NCBI GenBank assembly: GCA_014382375.1
Contig: JACNJU010000062.1
Location: 1 to 64,000 of the forward strand
Source: Rhodospirillaceae bacterium
GTDB lineage: Bacteria; Pseudomonadota; Alphaproteobacteria; Rhodospirillales; JABHCV01
DNA length: 64,000 nt
Direction of reading: 5' to 3'
The notes under the pieces were generated by a model. It had not been told where the DNA came from, searched no databases, and was given only the letters and a program-made list of their open reading frames with translations. Within the stretch, counting starts at the first letter, position 1. Each line of letters opens with the position of its first letter. The position numbers and the translations under genes are program-made. Below, in pieces: positions 16,025-25,382 of the stretch.

Positions 16025-16750
16025 ATGGAATGGTCAGACCAGGCAATCGTACTTTCGGCAAGAAAGCACGGCGAAACATCCGCCATTGTCACCTTGATGA
16101 CAAATACATACGGCGTTCATGCTGGCCTGGTCAGGGGTGGGGCGGGAAAGCGCAAACGCGGTGATTTGCAGCCGGGAAACCGGGTCGAGGCGCATTGGCG
16201 TGGACGGTTGGCCGAACATTTAGGCTCCTATGTTTGCGAAGTTCACGAGGCACACGCCGCACTCCTGATGGATGAACCGGACGCACTGGCCTGTTTGAGC
16301 GCCGCCCTTGCTACATGTGAAAGCGCTCTTCCTGAACGCGAGCCACATCCGTCCATCTTTGCAGGACTGGGGATCCTGCTTGCCTCACTTGAAGGCGAAG
16401 ACTGGCCCAGCGTCTACGTAAAGTGGGAGCTTGGGTTATTAGGGGAGTTGGGATTCGGACTTGATTTCAGTTGTTGTGCATCCACCGGCGTGACTGAAAA
16501 CCTGATTTACGTATCGCCGAAATCAGGCCGTGCCGTTTCTGCCGAGGCCGGAAAAATTTACAAAAACAAAATGCTTAAACTGCCACCGTTCCTGCTTCGC
16601 GAGGGCGTTAGCGGAGAGCCCGGGGAAATTGTCGATGGTCTTGTCCTGACCGGTTATTTTCTTGAGCGTCATGTCTTCGGACATTTACGCTCCAAATCCC
16701 TGCCAGCGGCTCGTCACAGGTTGCTTGAACGGTTGCGCAGGAATATATAA
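16025..16750 (+). CDS. recO: DNA repair protein RecO
   Basis: Helps RecR load RecA onto SSB-coated single-stranded DNA in the RecFOR pathway. ~241 aa. The N-terminal OB-fold start 'MEWSDQAIVLSARKHGETSA' and 'VTLMTNTYGVHAGLVRGGAG' match the family; the later 'ELGFGLDFSCCASTG' region corresponds to the usual zinc-finger area, in which the typical C-x2-C spacing is altered. The ATG at 16025 is chosen over a TTG at 16013 that has no well-placed ribosome site. The adjacent downstream gene overlaps only if its longest frame is used. Confidence 0.9.
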   Translation: MEWSDQAIVLSARKHGETSAIVTLMTNTYGVHAGLVRGGAGKRKRGDLQPGNRVEAHWRGRLAEHLGSYVCEVHEAHAALLMDEPDALACLSAALATCESALPEREPHPSIFAGLGILLASLEGEDWPSVYVKWELGLLGELGFGLDFSCCASTGVTENLIYVSPKSGRAVSAEAGKIYKNKMLKLPPFLLREGVSGEPGEIVDGLVLTGYFLERHVFGHLRSKSLPAARHRLLERLRRNI

Positions 16751-16790
16751 AGACCCTAATATAGTTTTCTTAAGGCGATGGGAGTTGAGT

Positions 16791-17291
16791 TTGAAACGGG
16801 TTTTACGATTGGCGTTGTTTGCGGCCCTGTTGCTGATCCCGACGGTGGGCCAAAGCGAATACCGTGAAGAGAGCCTCGACAACGACTACAGGAGCGAAAT
16901 TGAGGCGCTGGCCGAGGAAGGTAAGTTTCTAATCCTTTTTTTCCATCAGGCTGGTTGCCCTTACTGCGACAAGATGCGCGCCCGCGTCCACCCGGTTGCC
17001 AAGGTGATGGATTATTTCACCGACAATTTTGTCATGATGGAAAGCAACATTCGTGGAAATCTGGATATTATCACCCCCGATGGAACGGAAAGTAGTGAAG
17101 TCGATTTCGCCAAAAAAGTCAGGGTCCGGGCGACACCGGTTTATATTTTCTATGATACGGATGGCACACCGGCCCTAAGAACAACAGGTTTTCTTGATCC
17201 CGACAAATTTCTGCTGGCGGGTAAATATGTCGTTGAAGGCGTTCACAAAACCAATAAATCCTTCTTCCGCTACCTTCAGGAACAGAACTGA
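16791..17291 (+). CDS. exported thioredoxin-fold protein (SoxW/DsbE-like)
   Basis: Probable periplasmic thiol-disulfide protein of 166 aa. The TTG at 16791 is chosen because a GGGAG site lies six bases upstream and it gives a clean signal peptide ('KRVLRLALFAALLLIPTVG'); the longer frame from 16662 runs inside recO. The active site is 'AGCPYCDKM' (CxxC), with a cis-proline loop 'VRATPVYIFYD' about 80 residues later. Similar thioredoxin-like domains are called SoxW or thioredoxin-7. It stands 3 bases before a TolC-like gene and is likely co-transcribed with it and a short adaptor gene. Its reduction partner and substrate are unknown. Confidence 0.82.
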   Translation: MKRVLRLALFAALLLIPTVGQSEYREESLDNDYRSEIEALAEEGKFLILFFHQAGCPYCDKMRARVHPVAKVMDYFTDNFVMMESNIRGNLDIITPDGTESSEVDFAKKVRVRATPVYIFYDTDGTPALRTTGFLDPDKFLLAGKYVVEGVHKTNKSFFRYLQEQN

Positions 17292-17294
17292 CCT

Positions 17295-18680
17295 ATGAAG
17301 TTATTGAGGCTCGTTGCTGTTTTATTTTTTGTATGGAGCGGGGGTTCCCATGCCCAGGAAGCAATCCCGGAACTGAACGTCCAGCAGATCATTGAGCTCA
17401 TCGAAAGCAATGGCAATTATGCCTTCGCCGCTGCTGCCGCCGACATTGACATCGCCCGGGCCAGGCGTGACCAGGCCCGCTCAGCCCTTTACCCCAGGCT
17501 GTCCCTAAACGCCACCGGCCAACATTATCAATCGACCCAAAAATGGCTTGCCGATAACGCCGAAGTGTACGGCGGCCTGGAAGTTGTCCAGCCGATCTAT
17601 GATTTTGGCAAGACCGGTGCGACCATCGATGCTGCCGGTTCGGACGTGGAAGCCGCTGAAAAGGCACTGGTGAGCGCCCGAAATGCTGTCTTGCTTGAAG
17701 GGATGGCATTGTTTTTTGAACTTCATGCTTCCGAAGTGCAATTGCGCGCCTATAACGAGAATCATGCCTCGGCTTATGTGCGCTGGGACCGGGCCAAGGA
17801 ACAACTTGGCCTTGGCCGTGCCAGCCCGCTTGATGTGGCGAAGGCGCTGGCGCTGGTAGAAAAAACCCGGTTCGAATATTATCGCGAGCGCAGCCGCAAC
17901 AACACATACCGGATTCGGCTTGAAGAATTAATTGCCCAGGCGCTTCCCCAAGAATTGATTTCGCCGCCTCTACCACCAGAAAATGCGCCCCTTGAGGTGA
18001 ATCGGGAAGAATTCGCTCTCGTCGTTATCAAGCGCAACCCGCAAACCGCGGCCTTGATCAAACAGGTTGAGGCCAAGCGTTTACAAAGGGGTGGTATCTC
18101 AAACCTTCCAAGTCTTGAAGCCTTCGGTAACCTTGGTCATTCAAGCAGGGATCTGCGTGGCCGAAACGAATATGCCGTTGGCGCGCGGTTATCCTGGCCG
18201 ATCTTCAATGGTGGCATCATAGGTGCCGAACGCAACCAGTTAGCGGCCGAGGAAACGCGTTTAGGCGCCATGCTGGAAGTCAAACGCAGGCAACTGCGCA
18301 GACAATCCTTTGCGGTCCTGATGGATCAGAGTGATGCCTTTCAAAGAGTCATTGCGGCCAGGGCAGGGCTGGATTACGCCCAGAAGAACCTGCTTCGGCG
18401 TCAGCAGTTGTACTCACAGGAAAGGGTTGCTGATCTGGGACGGGCGATGATTGATAATTCGACGGCTGAGGCCGAATTGATCAGGGCCACCGGTGCCTAT
18501 TATGTCGAAATGGCTCACATCGCCGTGTTGTTGGGCCTTAACCCAGCCCAGGGACTTGATGAAGGCTTGCTTGCATCGGTGCTTGAAGGGCAGGGGCCTG
18601 TGGAAGATTTCGTCCCTAAAGGCGGCAGTGGCTATGGTCAGGATGATCAGGACAAGGTGAACAGGAAAATCGTAGAATGA
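17295..18680 (+). CDS. TolC-family outer membrane efflux protein
   Basis: 461 aa with a Sec signal ('LLRLVAVLFFVWSGGSHA', cleaved about residue 21) and two long helical repeats of the OEP family. Typical segments are 'DIDIARARRDQARSALYPRL' with 'SLNATGQHY' and, in the second half, 'VGARLSWPIFNGGIIGAERN'. It should form a trimeric channel through the outer membrane and periplasm. It lies between the thioredoxin gene (3-base gap) and a short HlyD-like adaptor (4-base ATGA overlap), but no ABC, RND or MFS pump gene is found nearby, so the inner-membrane partner must be encoded elsewhere or be absent. Confidence 0.88.
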   Translation: MKLLRLVAVLFFVWSGGSHAQEAIPELNVQQIIELIESNGNYAFAAAAADIDIARARRDQARSALYPRLSLNATGQHYQSTQKWLADNAEVYGGLEVVQPIYDFGKTGATIDAAGSDVEAAEKALVSARNAVLLEGMALFFELHASEVQLRAYNENHASAYVRWDRAKEQLGLGRASPLDVAKALALVEKTRFEYYRERSRNNTYRIRLEELIAQALPQELISPPLPPENAPLEVNREEFALVVIKRNPQTAALIKQVEAKRLQRGGISNLPSLEAFGNLGHSSRDLRGRNEYAVGARLSWPIFNGGIIGAERNQLAAEETRLGAMLEVKRRQLRRQSFAVLMDQSDAFQRVIAARAGLDYAQKNLLRRQQLYSQERVADLGRAMIDNSTAEAELIRATGAYYVEMAHIAVLLGLNPAQGLDEGLLASVLEGQGPVEDFVPKGGSGYGQDDQDKVNRKIVE

Positions 18681-19210
18681 AATCCAAAATGAATGTCGTT
18701 ATGCACCCATTGGCTCTTCTTGCTTTGACCTTGTTTTTAACGTTAAGCGCCAATCCCGCCTGGGCCATTGACCGAAAACTGTCTTTTGGTGTTTCGGGTG
18801 TCGTTATCGCGGTAAAAGTAAAATCCGGCGACCGTGTCAAGGCGGGAGACGTTTTGGCGATCCTTGACCCGACTATTTTTAAAGCCCGCAAACGTTCCGC
18901 CGATGCCAATGTCAAGGCGAGCAAATTGATTCTTGAGTTGGCCGAAGTGAAACTGACCCAGATGCGCGATTTGTTTGATGCTCTTTCGACTTCACAGGAA
19001 GAAGTCGAAAAGGCGGAAATTGCTCATGCCCACGCTTTGGCGACTTATGAAAAAGCCAGGTCGAGTGCAGAAATTACAGGTTGGCGGCTGCAGCGTACGC
19101 TCCTCAAAAGCCCCTTTGCCGGAACTGTCACTGAAGTTGCCGGTTACCCCGGAATGGTTATCAATAAATTTGCCGGATCCCAAACGGTGATCATCGTAAA
19201 CGACCAATAG
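18677..19210 (+). CDS. short HlyD/RND-type periplasmic adaptor-like protein
   Basis: 177 aa, about half the normal length of a membrane fusion protein. A signal peptide ('LALLALTLFLTLSANPAWA') is followed by the first half of a lipoyl domain ('GVSGVVIAVKVKSGDRVKAG' then 'DVLAILDP'), a helical hairpin (~55-125, 'SADANVKASKLILELAEVKL') and the second lipoyl half ('LLKSPFAGTVTEVAGYPGM'). The beta-barrel and membrane-proximal domains that contact a pump are missing: the frame ends 'TVIIVNDQ' in a natural stop, not in an obvious frameshift. It overlaps the TolC gene by 4 bases. It may be a minimal adaptor or a decayed one. Confidence 0.75.
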   Translation: MKSKMNVVMHPLALLALTLFLTLSANPAWAIDRKLSFGVSGVVIAVKVKSGDRVKAGDVLAILDPTIFKARKRSADANVKASKLILELAEVKLTQMRDLFDALSTSQEEVEKAEIAHAHALATYEKARSSAEITGWRLQRTLLKSPFAGTVTEVAGYPGMVINKFAGSQTVIIVNDQ

Positions 19211-19308
19211 GACGTATTTTTTTAATACGACAGTTTGACGATTTAGTCCTATCGGGTACTATATGTGGTAGATATTACCACAATTAGGACCATCTTTTAG
19301 GACATTCC
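19208..19308 (+). promoter_or_regulatory. parC promoter region with TAGGAC repeats and inverted repeat
   Basis: A good sigma-70-like pair is present: TTGACG (19235-19240), a 16-base spacer and TACTAT (19257-19262). The hexamer TAGGAC occurs at 19208-19213, 19285-19290 and 19298-19303, and in inverted form (GTCCTA) at 19246-19251 inside the promoter spacer. A separate 7-bp inverted repeat, TGTGGTA / TACCACA (19264-19270 and 19276-19282), lies just past the -10. The arrangement suggests a regulated promoter; no regulator is known. Confidence 0.45.
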
Positions 19309-21537
19309 ATGAGCAAGATCGCCCCTATCGGGGAAATTCGTGACACCCGGCTTGCCGATGCTCTCGGCGAACGCTATTTGAGTTATGCGCTTTCGACCAT
19401 TATGTCGCGCTCCCTGCCTGATGTGCGGGACGGTTTAAAGCCTGTGCACCGTCGTCTTCTCTATGCCATGCGCCAGTTGAAGCTGGATCCGTCTTCCGGC
19501 TTCAAGAAATGCGCCCGTGTTGTCGGTGACGTGATGGGTAAGTACCACCCGCACGGTGATGTCGCTATTTATGATACTCTGGTCCGCCTGGCCCAGGATT
19601 TTTCCGTACGCTACCCATTGATCGACGGGCAGGGCAATTTCGGCAATGTCGATGGTGATAATGCGGCGGCCATGCGCTACACAGAATCGCGCATGACAAC
19701 GGCCGCCACAGCCCTGCTGGAAGGCATTGATGAAGATGCCGTTGATTTTCGGGAGACCTATGACGGTGAGGATTCCGAACCTGTCGTTCTGCCTGCCAGT
19801 ATTCCTAATTTGCTGGCTAATGGCTCTGCCGGAATCGCCGTCGGAATGGCGACCTCCATTGCCCCCCATAACATAGACGAGCTGGCGACGGCGCTGGCCC
19901 ACATGATCAAATTTCCCAACGTCACATTCGATAAACTGACCGACATTATCCCTGGGCCGGATTTTCCAACCGGTGGCGAACTGGTTGAACCGCGCGAGGC
20001 CATTGTTGAGGCTTACCGAACCGGGCGCGGGGGGTTTCGTTTACGGGCGCGTTGGAAAAAAGAAAAACTCAGTCATGGTCTTTTTCAGATCGTCGTTACT
20101 GAAATTCCCTATCAGGTACAAAAATCCAGGTTGATAGAAAAAATAGCTGAGCTGATGAACTTGCGAAAATTGCCCATGCTGGCGGATATTCGTGATGAAT
20201 CAACCGACGAGTTGCGCATTGTTCTGGAACCCAAAAACCGCACGGTTGAACCCGAAATGCTAATGGAACATCTGTTCAGGCAAACCGATATGGAAACCCG
20301 TTTCGGCCTGAACATGAACGTGCTCGACGCCCAGGGTGTGCCGCGGGTGTTGAACTTGCGCGAAGTCCTGCAAGCCTTTCTCGATCATCGTCACGATGTT
20401 CTGGTCCGCCGTTCCAAATTCCGGCTCGGCAAGATTGAACACCGGCTGGAAATCCTCGGCGGCTTCCTGGCGGCTTTCCTCAATCTGGATGAAGTGATCC
20501 GCATTATTCGCGAGGAAGATGACGCCAAGGCTGAATTGATCAGGGCTTTTGACTTAAGCGAGGTTCAGGCTGAAGCGATCCTCAACATGCGCTTGCGCCA
20601 ATTGCGCAAACTTGAGGAAATCGAAATCCAGAAAGAAAACCTGAAATTGAGCACCGAGAAAAAGGAAATCAAATCCCTGCTTAAGGATGAAAAGGCTCGC
20701 TGGAAGGTCATTGCCGGGGAAATTGCCGAAATCAAAAAGCAGTTTGGTGTAAAAACCGACATTGGCAAACGCCGCACCGTTATTGGTGCGCCGCCAAGTG
20801 CGGTTATTGTTCCCCTGGAGGCGATGATTGAACGTGAGCCGATTACCGTTGTCTGTTCGGCCAAGGGCTGGATCAGAGCCATTAAGGGTCACGTTGATGG
20901 TGGTGGCGAGCTTAAATACAAGGAAGGGGATACCGAAAAATTCTTCCTGCACGCCCAAACCACCGATAAGTTACTGGTCTTCGCCACCAATGGCCGCTTC
21001 TACACCATCGGCTGCGACAAGTTGCCGGGTGGGCGCGGGCACGGGGAACCGTTGCGCCTGATGATCGATCTTGGCAATGAAGATGATCCGGTCGCCATGT
21101 TCATCCACGCACCGGATCGACGCCTGCTGGTTGTTTCAGATGCCGGGCGTGGGTTCATCGTCGGCGAAAATGATGTCATTGCCCAGACCAAGAACGGCAA
21201 ACTGGTCCTCAACCTGAGCCCGGGGGAAGAGGGCACTGTCGCGGCGATTATTGAGGAGGGTGCCGATCACGTCGCCACTGTCGGCCAGAACCGCAAGCTG
21301 CTGGTCTTCCCGATTGACGAGTTGCCGGAAATGACCCGCGGGCGTGGAAATATTCTGCAACGGTTCGCCAAGGGTGGACTTGCCGATGCCAAGACATTCA
21401 AGTTGACCGATGGCCTGAGCTGGAAAACCGGCGAGCGCACCCGCACGGAACCGGAGATCAGGAACTGGGTCGGTAAACGCGCCCAGGCAGGACTAAAAGT
21501 CCCCCGCGGCTTCCCGTCAACGGGGCGGTTCAGCTAG
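19309..21537 (+). CDS. parC: DNA topoisomerase IV subunit A
   Basis: Breakage-reunion subunit that, with ParE, unlinks daughter chromosomes. 742 aa. '[20 protein letters not shown]' and '[19 protein letters not shown]' belong to the winged-helix core, and the active-site tyrosine sits in '[10 protein letters not shown]'. The shorter C-terminal domain with few beta-pinwheel blades separates ParC from GyrA and fits this length. It ends in a 4-base overlap with the stop of the leftward TRAP gene. recO and parC are often neighbours in this class; here four features separate them. Confidence 0.95.
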   Translation: MSKIAPIGEIRDTRLADALGERYLSYALSTIMSRSLPDVRDGLKPVHRRLLYAMRQLKLDPSSGFKKCARVVGDVMGKYHPHGDVAIYDTLVRLAQDFSVRYPLIDGQGNFGNVDGDNAAAMRYTESRMTTAATALLEGIDEDAVDFRETYDGEDSEPVVLPASIPNLLANGSAGIAVGMATSIAPHNIDELATALAHMIKFPNVTFDKLTDIIPGPDFPTGGELVEPREAIVEAYRTGRGGFRLRARWKKEKLSHGLFQIVVTEIPYQVQKSRLIEKIAELMNLRKLPMLADIRDESTDELRIVLEPKNRTVEPEMLMEHLFRQTDMETRFGLNMNVLDAQGVPRVLNLREVLQAFLDHRHDVLVRRSKFRLGKIEHRLEILGGFLAAFLNLDEVIRIIREEDDAKAELIRAFDLSEVQAEAILNMRLRQLRKLEEIEIQKENLKLSTEKKEIKSLLKDEKARWKVIAGEIAEIKKQFGVKTDIGKRRTVIGAPPSAVIVPLEAMIEREPITVVCSAKGWIRAIKGHVDGGGELKYKEGDTEKFFLHAQTTDKLLVFATNGRFYTIGCDKLPGGRGHGEPLRLMIDLGNEDDPVAMFIHAPDRRLLVVSDAGRGFIVGENDVIAQTKNGKLVLNLSPGEEGTVAAIIEEGADHVATVGQNRKLLVFPIDELPEMTRGRGNILQRFAKGGLADAKTFKLTDGLSWKTGERTRTEPEIRNWVGKRAQAGLKVPRGFPSTGRFS

Positions 21538-24179
21538 AAATCCAGCGAGATATCCTGGTGCACGGCCCTGCAACTGGCGACCTCGGTTGCCTGTTCGGGG
21601 CTTAGGCGTTCCTGCTGGCGCAGGCCGATGGTGTCGCGGATGGCCATGTCATAATCATTCAGGCCTGACGCTAATTCATTGGCCGCCTGTTTTCGCCACG
21701 AAACTTCCGAGGCGAAGGTCGCAAGAGCCTGGTTAAGTTCCATGGCGGCTTTTTCAGGATCGGGCGTGTTGCCTCTGAAGGCCCGCCTGACTTGCGAAAG
21801 GCTTGACCTGATCTGAGTTGCCCCCCTGATCGCACCAAGGGATTTTTCGACAAGTTTAATGGCCTCGGCGGCCTGTTCATGAGATTGGCTGGCAATGATT
21901 CCGACGAGCGCCTTGAGTTGCTCTTCCATGGCCGCCAGGGCGTCGGCGTCGGCGATGATTTTTATCACCTCGGCTAACGGTTCATAGGCTTCATCAACGG
22001 TGCGGCGGTATTTCCTGCGCGCGTCATTGTTTGCCTTGGCCAGTTTCAGATAGCCAGCACGAGCCGCCTTCCAGCTTTCCGGAATGGTTTGTTCAAGTTC
22101 GGCAATGTCGACATTGATAGACGCTATTTCCTGCTCCATTGCCCGGCTGTCGCCACCTGAGCGCCTGCGCATCAGGTTTTCCTGTTTTTTGCGTTCGGCT
22201 TTCAGGCGACGAACTTTTGCTTCTATATCACGAACCTCCCGGTGTTGGGGTTTGTAGTCGGGGATATAGGCACCGAGTGCTGTATCAGCCTGGCGCACAC
22301 TGTCTACAAGACTGAAGGTTTTTGTCGCCGAAACAAATCCTTCGGAAAGGACGGTGCGTGTTTTTTCCGGAAGATAGCTGATGTTGAGGGTCTGTGCCGC
22401 CGCAATGGCTTTCTTCAACGCATCACCTTTAACGTCATATTGGGCAAAGACCATTTCCTCGACACACAACTGCAGACGGGGATTACGCGGTGGTGGCGCG
22501 GTTTCAGAGGTCAGGTTGACACGGTTGGGAAGGTAATTCACCAGCGTTGGGAACACGCCGACAATAGCCAGCCCCGTAAGCTGCAGCAAAATGAAGGGTA
22601 TAACCCCCTTGTACATCTGAATGGTGCGAACCGTCGCCGGGGCGACACCGCGAAGGTAGAAAAGAGCAAAACCGAATGGCGGCGTCAGGAACGAAGTCTG
22701 CATATTGACCCCGATCATCACGCCAAGCCAGACGCCGGTGACGTTGGCCGTTGTATCAGCAAGCAAAATCGGGGCAATGATTGGCACCACGACGACAGCA
22801 ATTTCAATAAAATCCAGAAAGAACCCAAGCAGGAAAATAACAAACATGACGACAAGGAATTTGGTGATAAAGCCGCCGGGCAATCCATTGAGGAAGTGTT
22901 TGACCAGTTCCTCTCCGCCAAAGGCGCGGAACGCCGCTGTCAGCATGGCCGCACCGAGCAGGATAATAAACACCAGCGATGTCGTCTTTGCGGTCTCAAT
23001 CATGACACCGCCCAAGGTGTCATTGATGGTGTATGTCCGCCACGCTGTCCAGCCGATGGAAAACAAGAAGACAGCTACTGCCGCCAAAGCCAGAAAGATG
23101 ACAACGGCGTCTTCAGTGGTCTTCGCCGCCTTGATGTTGATATCGAAGTTGTTGAGCAACAAGCCGATAACGACAACCGAGACGATGGCCAGAATGGCGG
23201 GTGTGAAGGCGCCCTTTTTGCCATCCATCAACCGGTAACCAGCCATCACCATGGCGCCAACGGCGCCAATAGCGCCGGCCTGGTTGACCGTGGCGACACC
23301 AAGAACAATCGAGCCCAAAACAACAAAAATAAGTGTCAGCGGTGGTACCAGTGACAATACCACCCGCTTGTAGAATTCCCTGTCGTATTTCCCCTTGTAG
23401 GGAACCGGAGGGGCAGCTTTCGGTTTGATAAGAGCGTAAATCAGAATGTAGGCCATATACAGGCCTACAAGGACCAGACCGGGGAACAATGCGCCCAGGA
23501 ACATCTCACCGGCACTGGTCGATGTCAGACCATATTCGGCAGGCATTGATGTCAAGCCTGTGGTATCCAGGAATTCCTGTTTGCGAAGTGTACCGGCGCG
23601 GTCAGTCGCACTCGACAACTGATCGGCCAGAATAATCAGGACAATGGACGGCGGGATAATTTGCCCCAGCGTTCCCGAGGCGGCAATGGTACCTGTTGCC
23701 AGGGGAACATTGTAATTATTGCGGAGCATCACGGGCAGGGAGATAAGCCCCATGGCAATTACCGTAGCGCCAACGATGCCGGTCGTGGCGGCAAGCAGAG
23801 CGCCGACAAAAACCACTGAAATTCCAAGCCCGCCCGGAACCGGTCCAAACAATTGGGCCATGGCAATCAACAAGTCTTCAGCGATTTTCGAACGCTGCAA
23901 CATGATTCCCATGAAAACAAACAGCGGGATGGCGATCAGGGTATCGCGCTCGACTTCAAAATAAATTCCCCGAAAATTGGTAATGGCGGCGTTGATCCAC
24001 TGCATGGGCCCGCCCTGGGCGAAGAAGGCGCTGGCGTCACCGGCAAAAACGTATCCGGACAATGCTGCCGCACCAATGGTAATAATTGCCGAACCAGGCA
24101 GGGCGAAAGCGACGGGGAATCCTGAAGCCAGTGCAGAAATCAGCAAAATCACCAGCAGCAGGAGAAAAATGACTTCCAT
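21534..24179 (-). CDS. TRAP transporter large permease (DctM type) with long C-terminal extension
   Basis: Inner-membrane, ion-coupled uptake protein of a tripartite ATP-independent periplasmic transporter. 881 aa, about twice the usual ~430. The first ~570 residues hold the DctM domain, with an extra loop and added helices in the middle ('[20 protein letters not shown]', '[19 protein letters not shown]', '[20 protein letters not shown]'). The last ~300 residues are hydrophilic and strongly charged, with likely coiled coils ('[20 protein letters not shown]'). The extension is of unknown role. It is last in a leftward dctP-dctQ-dctM operon, 6 bases after dctQ. Confidence 0.88.
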   Translation of the reverse strand: MEVIFLLLLVILLISALASGFPVAFALPGSAIITIGAAALSGYVFAGDASAFFAQGGPMQWINAAITNFRGIYFEVERDTLIAIPLFVFMGIMLQRSKIAEDLLIAMAQLFGPVPGGLGISVVFVGALLAATTGIVGATVIAMGLISLPVMLRNNYNVPLATGTIAASGTLGQIIPPSIVLIILADQLSSATDRAGTLRKQEFLDTTGLTSMPAEYGLTSTSAGEMFLGALFPGLVLVGLYMAYILIYALIKPKAAPPVPYKGKYDREFYKRVVLSLVPPLTLIFVVLGSIVLGVATVNQAGAIGAVGAMVMAGYRLMDGKKGAFTPAILAIVSVVVIGLLLNNFDINIKAAKTTEDAVVIFLALAAVAVFLFSIGWTAWRTYTINDTLGGVMIETAKTTSLVFIILLGAAMLTAAFRAFGGEELVKHFLNGLPGGFITKFLVVMFVIFLLGFFLDFIEIAVVVVPIIAPILLADTTANVTGVWLGVMIGVNMQTSFLTPPFGFALFYLRGVAPATVRTIQMYKGVIPFILLQLTGLAIVGVFPTLVNYLPNRVNLTSETAPPPRNPRLQLCVEEMVFAQYDVKGDALKKAIAAAQTLNISYLPEKTRTVLSEGFVSATKTFSLVDSVRQADTALGAYIPDYKPQHREVRDIEAKVRRLKAERKKQENLMRRRSGGDSRAMEQEIASINVDIAELEQTIPESWKAARAGYLKLAKANNDARRKYRRTVDEAYEPLAEVIKIIADADALAAMEEQLKALVGIIASQSHEQAAEAIKLVEKSLGAIRGATQIRSSLSQVRRAFRGNTPDPEKAAMELNQALATFASEVSWRKQAANELASGLNDYDMAIRDTIGLRQQERLSPEQATEVASCRAVHQDISLDF

Positions 24180-24185
24180 CGTTCC

Positions 24186-25283
24186 TTAAACTTTCTGCTC
24201 GTTAGTATCCATGGCATCTAACAGCGCCGAACCACTGTTCATGTTATCTTCTGGCTTTTCTTTTTCTGGTGGCTGCGGTTCGCCCAAAAGAATGGAGGCG
24301 TTGCTCAAGAAATAACCGATAAACTGAATCATCATTGAGACGGCATAGATCATCAGGAAGCCCGCCATCAGGTATTTGACGAACATGCCATACCCATTCT
24401 GGGTCACTTCGTAACTGAGAAGTGGCGCGTTAATCAGGTTGGAATTGCCCCACATGCCGAAAATCAAAATAATCCAACATACCGGTATCCCCAGAATCAA
24501 TGAGCCGATGGTGTTGGACCAGGCTTTGCCGCTCTCGCTGAAGCCCGTATATAAAATATCAACACGCACATGGCCTTCCTCGATCAGCGTATAGGCGCTG
24601 GCGAACAGGAACAGTCCGGCGTACCAGAAACGTACCAGATCGCCCATGAATGCCTGTTCGTAAGAGAAGACAAAGCGGGCGATGACAATCAGCAGTTCGG
24701 CAAGAACAATCAAAAACGCCAGCCAGATAAAGCCCAGTGAACGGGTGAACAGGCCAATGATAAAACCAATAGCGACCAACGGGTAGTGAACATGGATGCC
24801 GCGGTAGCTGGCACGCCCCAATTCCTTGGTCAATCCCAGACCGAACAATTGTTCCATGAATCCTTCGATCCTGAGAAACGAAATGGTGATATCAGCAACA
24901 CCGATAAGCAGGATTGTCCAGAAGGCGGAACGAACAATGTAGGCGGCCAGCAACGCCATGGTCTCTGAATCTGTGTGCATGGAACGCGAACGGGTCATCA
25001 AAACAAAAACAATGCTGGCAACGATTGAGCCTGTGTAGACAACCAATTGCACCCAGCCCAGGGTCAATTCGACACCCTCAAGGGCTGAACTTAGAGGGTT
25101 CATTCCCAACAGACCATAATGGGCGAACAGGACATCAACCCCGGGCCAGCCCTGCCAGAAAATCAGGAAATTATTTAAAACGAAAAGCAGACAAAATGCC
25201 GTCCCAGTATATGCAAAAGCACGTAAAACCAAAGCCGTCGGTTTTAGTTCATAGTCAACTGAATTGTCAGGTAGCGCTGTCAT
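24186..25283 (-). CDS. TRAP transporter small permease (DctQ type), enlarged
   Basis: 365 aa, compared with ~160-230 for most DctQ proteins. The C-terminal half (~195-345) is the DctQ domain: 'WYAGLFLFASAYTLIEEGHV' then 'RVDILYTG' is the family's usual loop. The N-terminal ~190 residues add about four further membrane helices ('LVLRAFAYTGTAFCLLFVL', 'LGWVQLVVYTGSIVASIVFV'). The tail is short and charged. This large form is seen in TRAP systems with large DctM partners, which is the case here. It is separated from the binding-protein gene upstream by ~100 bases that contain a strong hairpin. Confidence 0.85.
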   Translation of the reverse strand: MTALPDNSVDYELKPTALVLRAFAYTGTAFCLLFVLNNFLIFWQGWPGVDVLFAHYGLLGMNPLSSALEGVELTLGWVQLVVYTGSIVASIVFVLMTRSRSMHTDSETMALLAAYIVRSAFWTILLIGVADITISFLRIEGFMEQLFGLGLTKELGRASYRGIHVHYPLVAIGFIIGLFTRSLGFIWLAFLIVLAELLIVIARFVFSYEQAFMGDLVRFWYAGLFLFASAYTLIEEGHVRVDILYTGFSESGKAWSNTIGSLILGIPVCWIILIFGMWGNSNLINAPLLSYEVTQNGYGMFVKYLMAGFLMIYAVSMMIQFIGYFLSNASILLGEPQPPEKEKPEDNMNSGSALLDAMDTNEQKV

Positions 25284-25326
25284 AAATAATTGGTCGTTAT
25301 TGAGTTTGACACAAGATAGATAGCGT

Positions 25327-25359
25327 AAAGCGGAGCCCTCGTTTGATGGGCTCCGCTTT
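25327..25359 (-). terminator. strong hairpin between dctP and dctQ (attenuator or 3' stabiliser)
   Basis: Plus-strand arms AAAGCGGAGCCC (25327-25338) and GGGCTCCGCTTT (25348-25359) are perfect 12-bp complements with a 9-base loop. It lies just after the stop of the binding-protein gene on the minus strand. Only three T residues follow, so partial termination or mRNA protection is more likely than a full stop. Either would leave more binding protein than permease. Confidence 0.7.
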
Positions 25360-25382
25360 CGCTTGGTCTTTGCGACTTCGAC

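Noticed and set aside
22242-23354. A 370-codon plus-strand frame opposite the DctM gene
   Set aside because: Antisense to conserved TRAP coding sequence and rich in Gln, Asn, His and Arg as expected of a shadow; no similarity or start signal.
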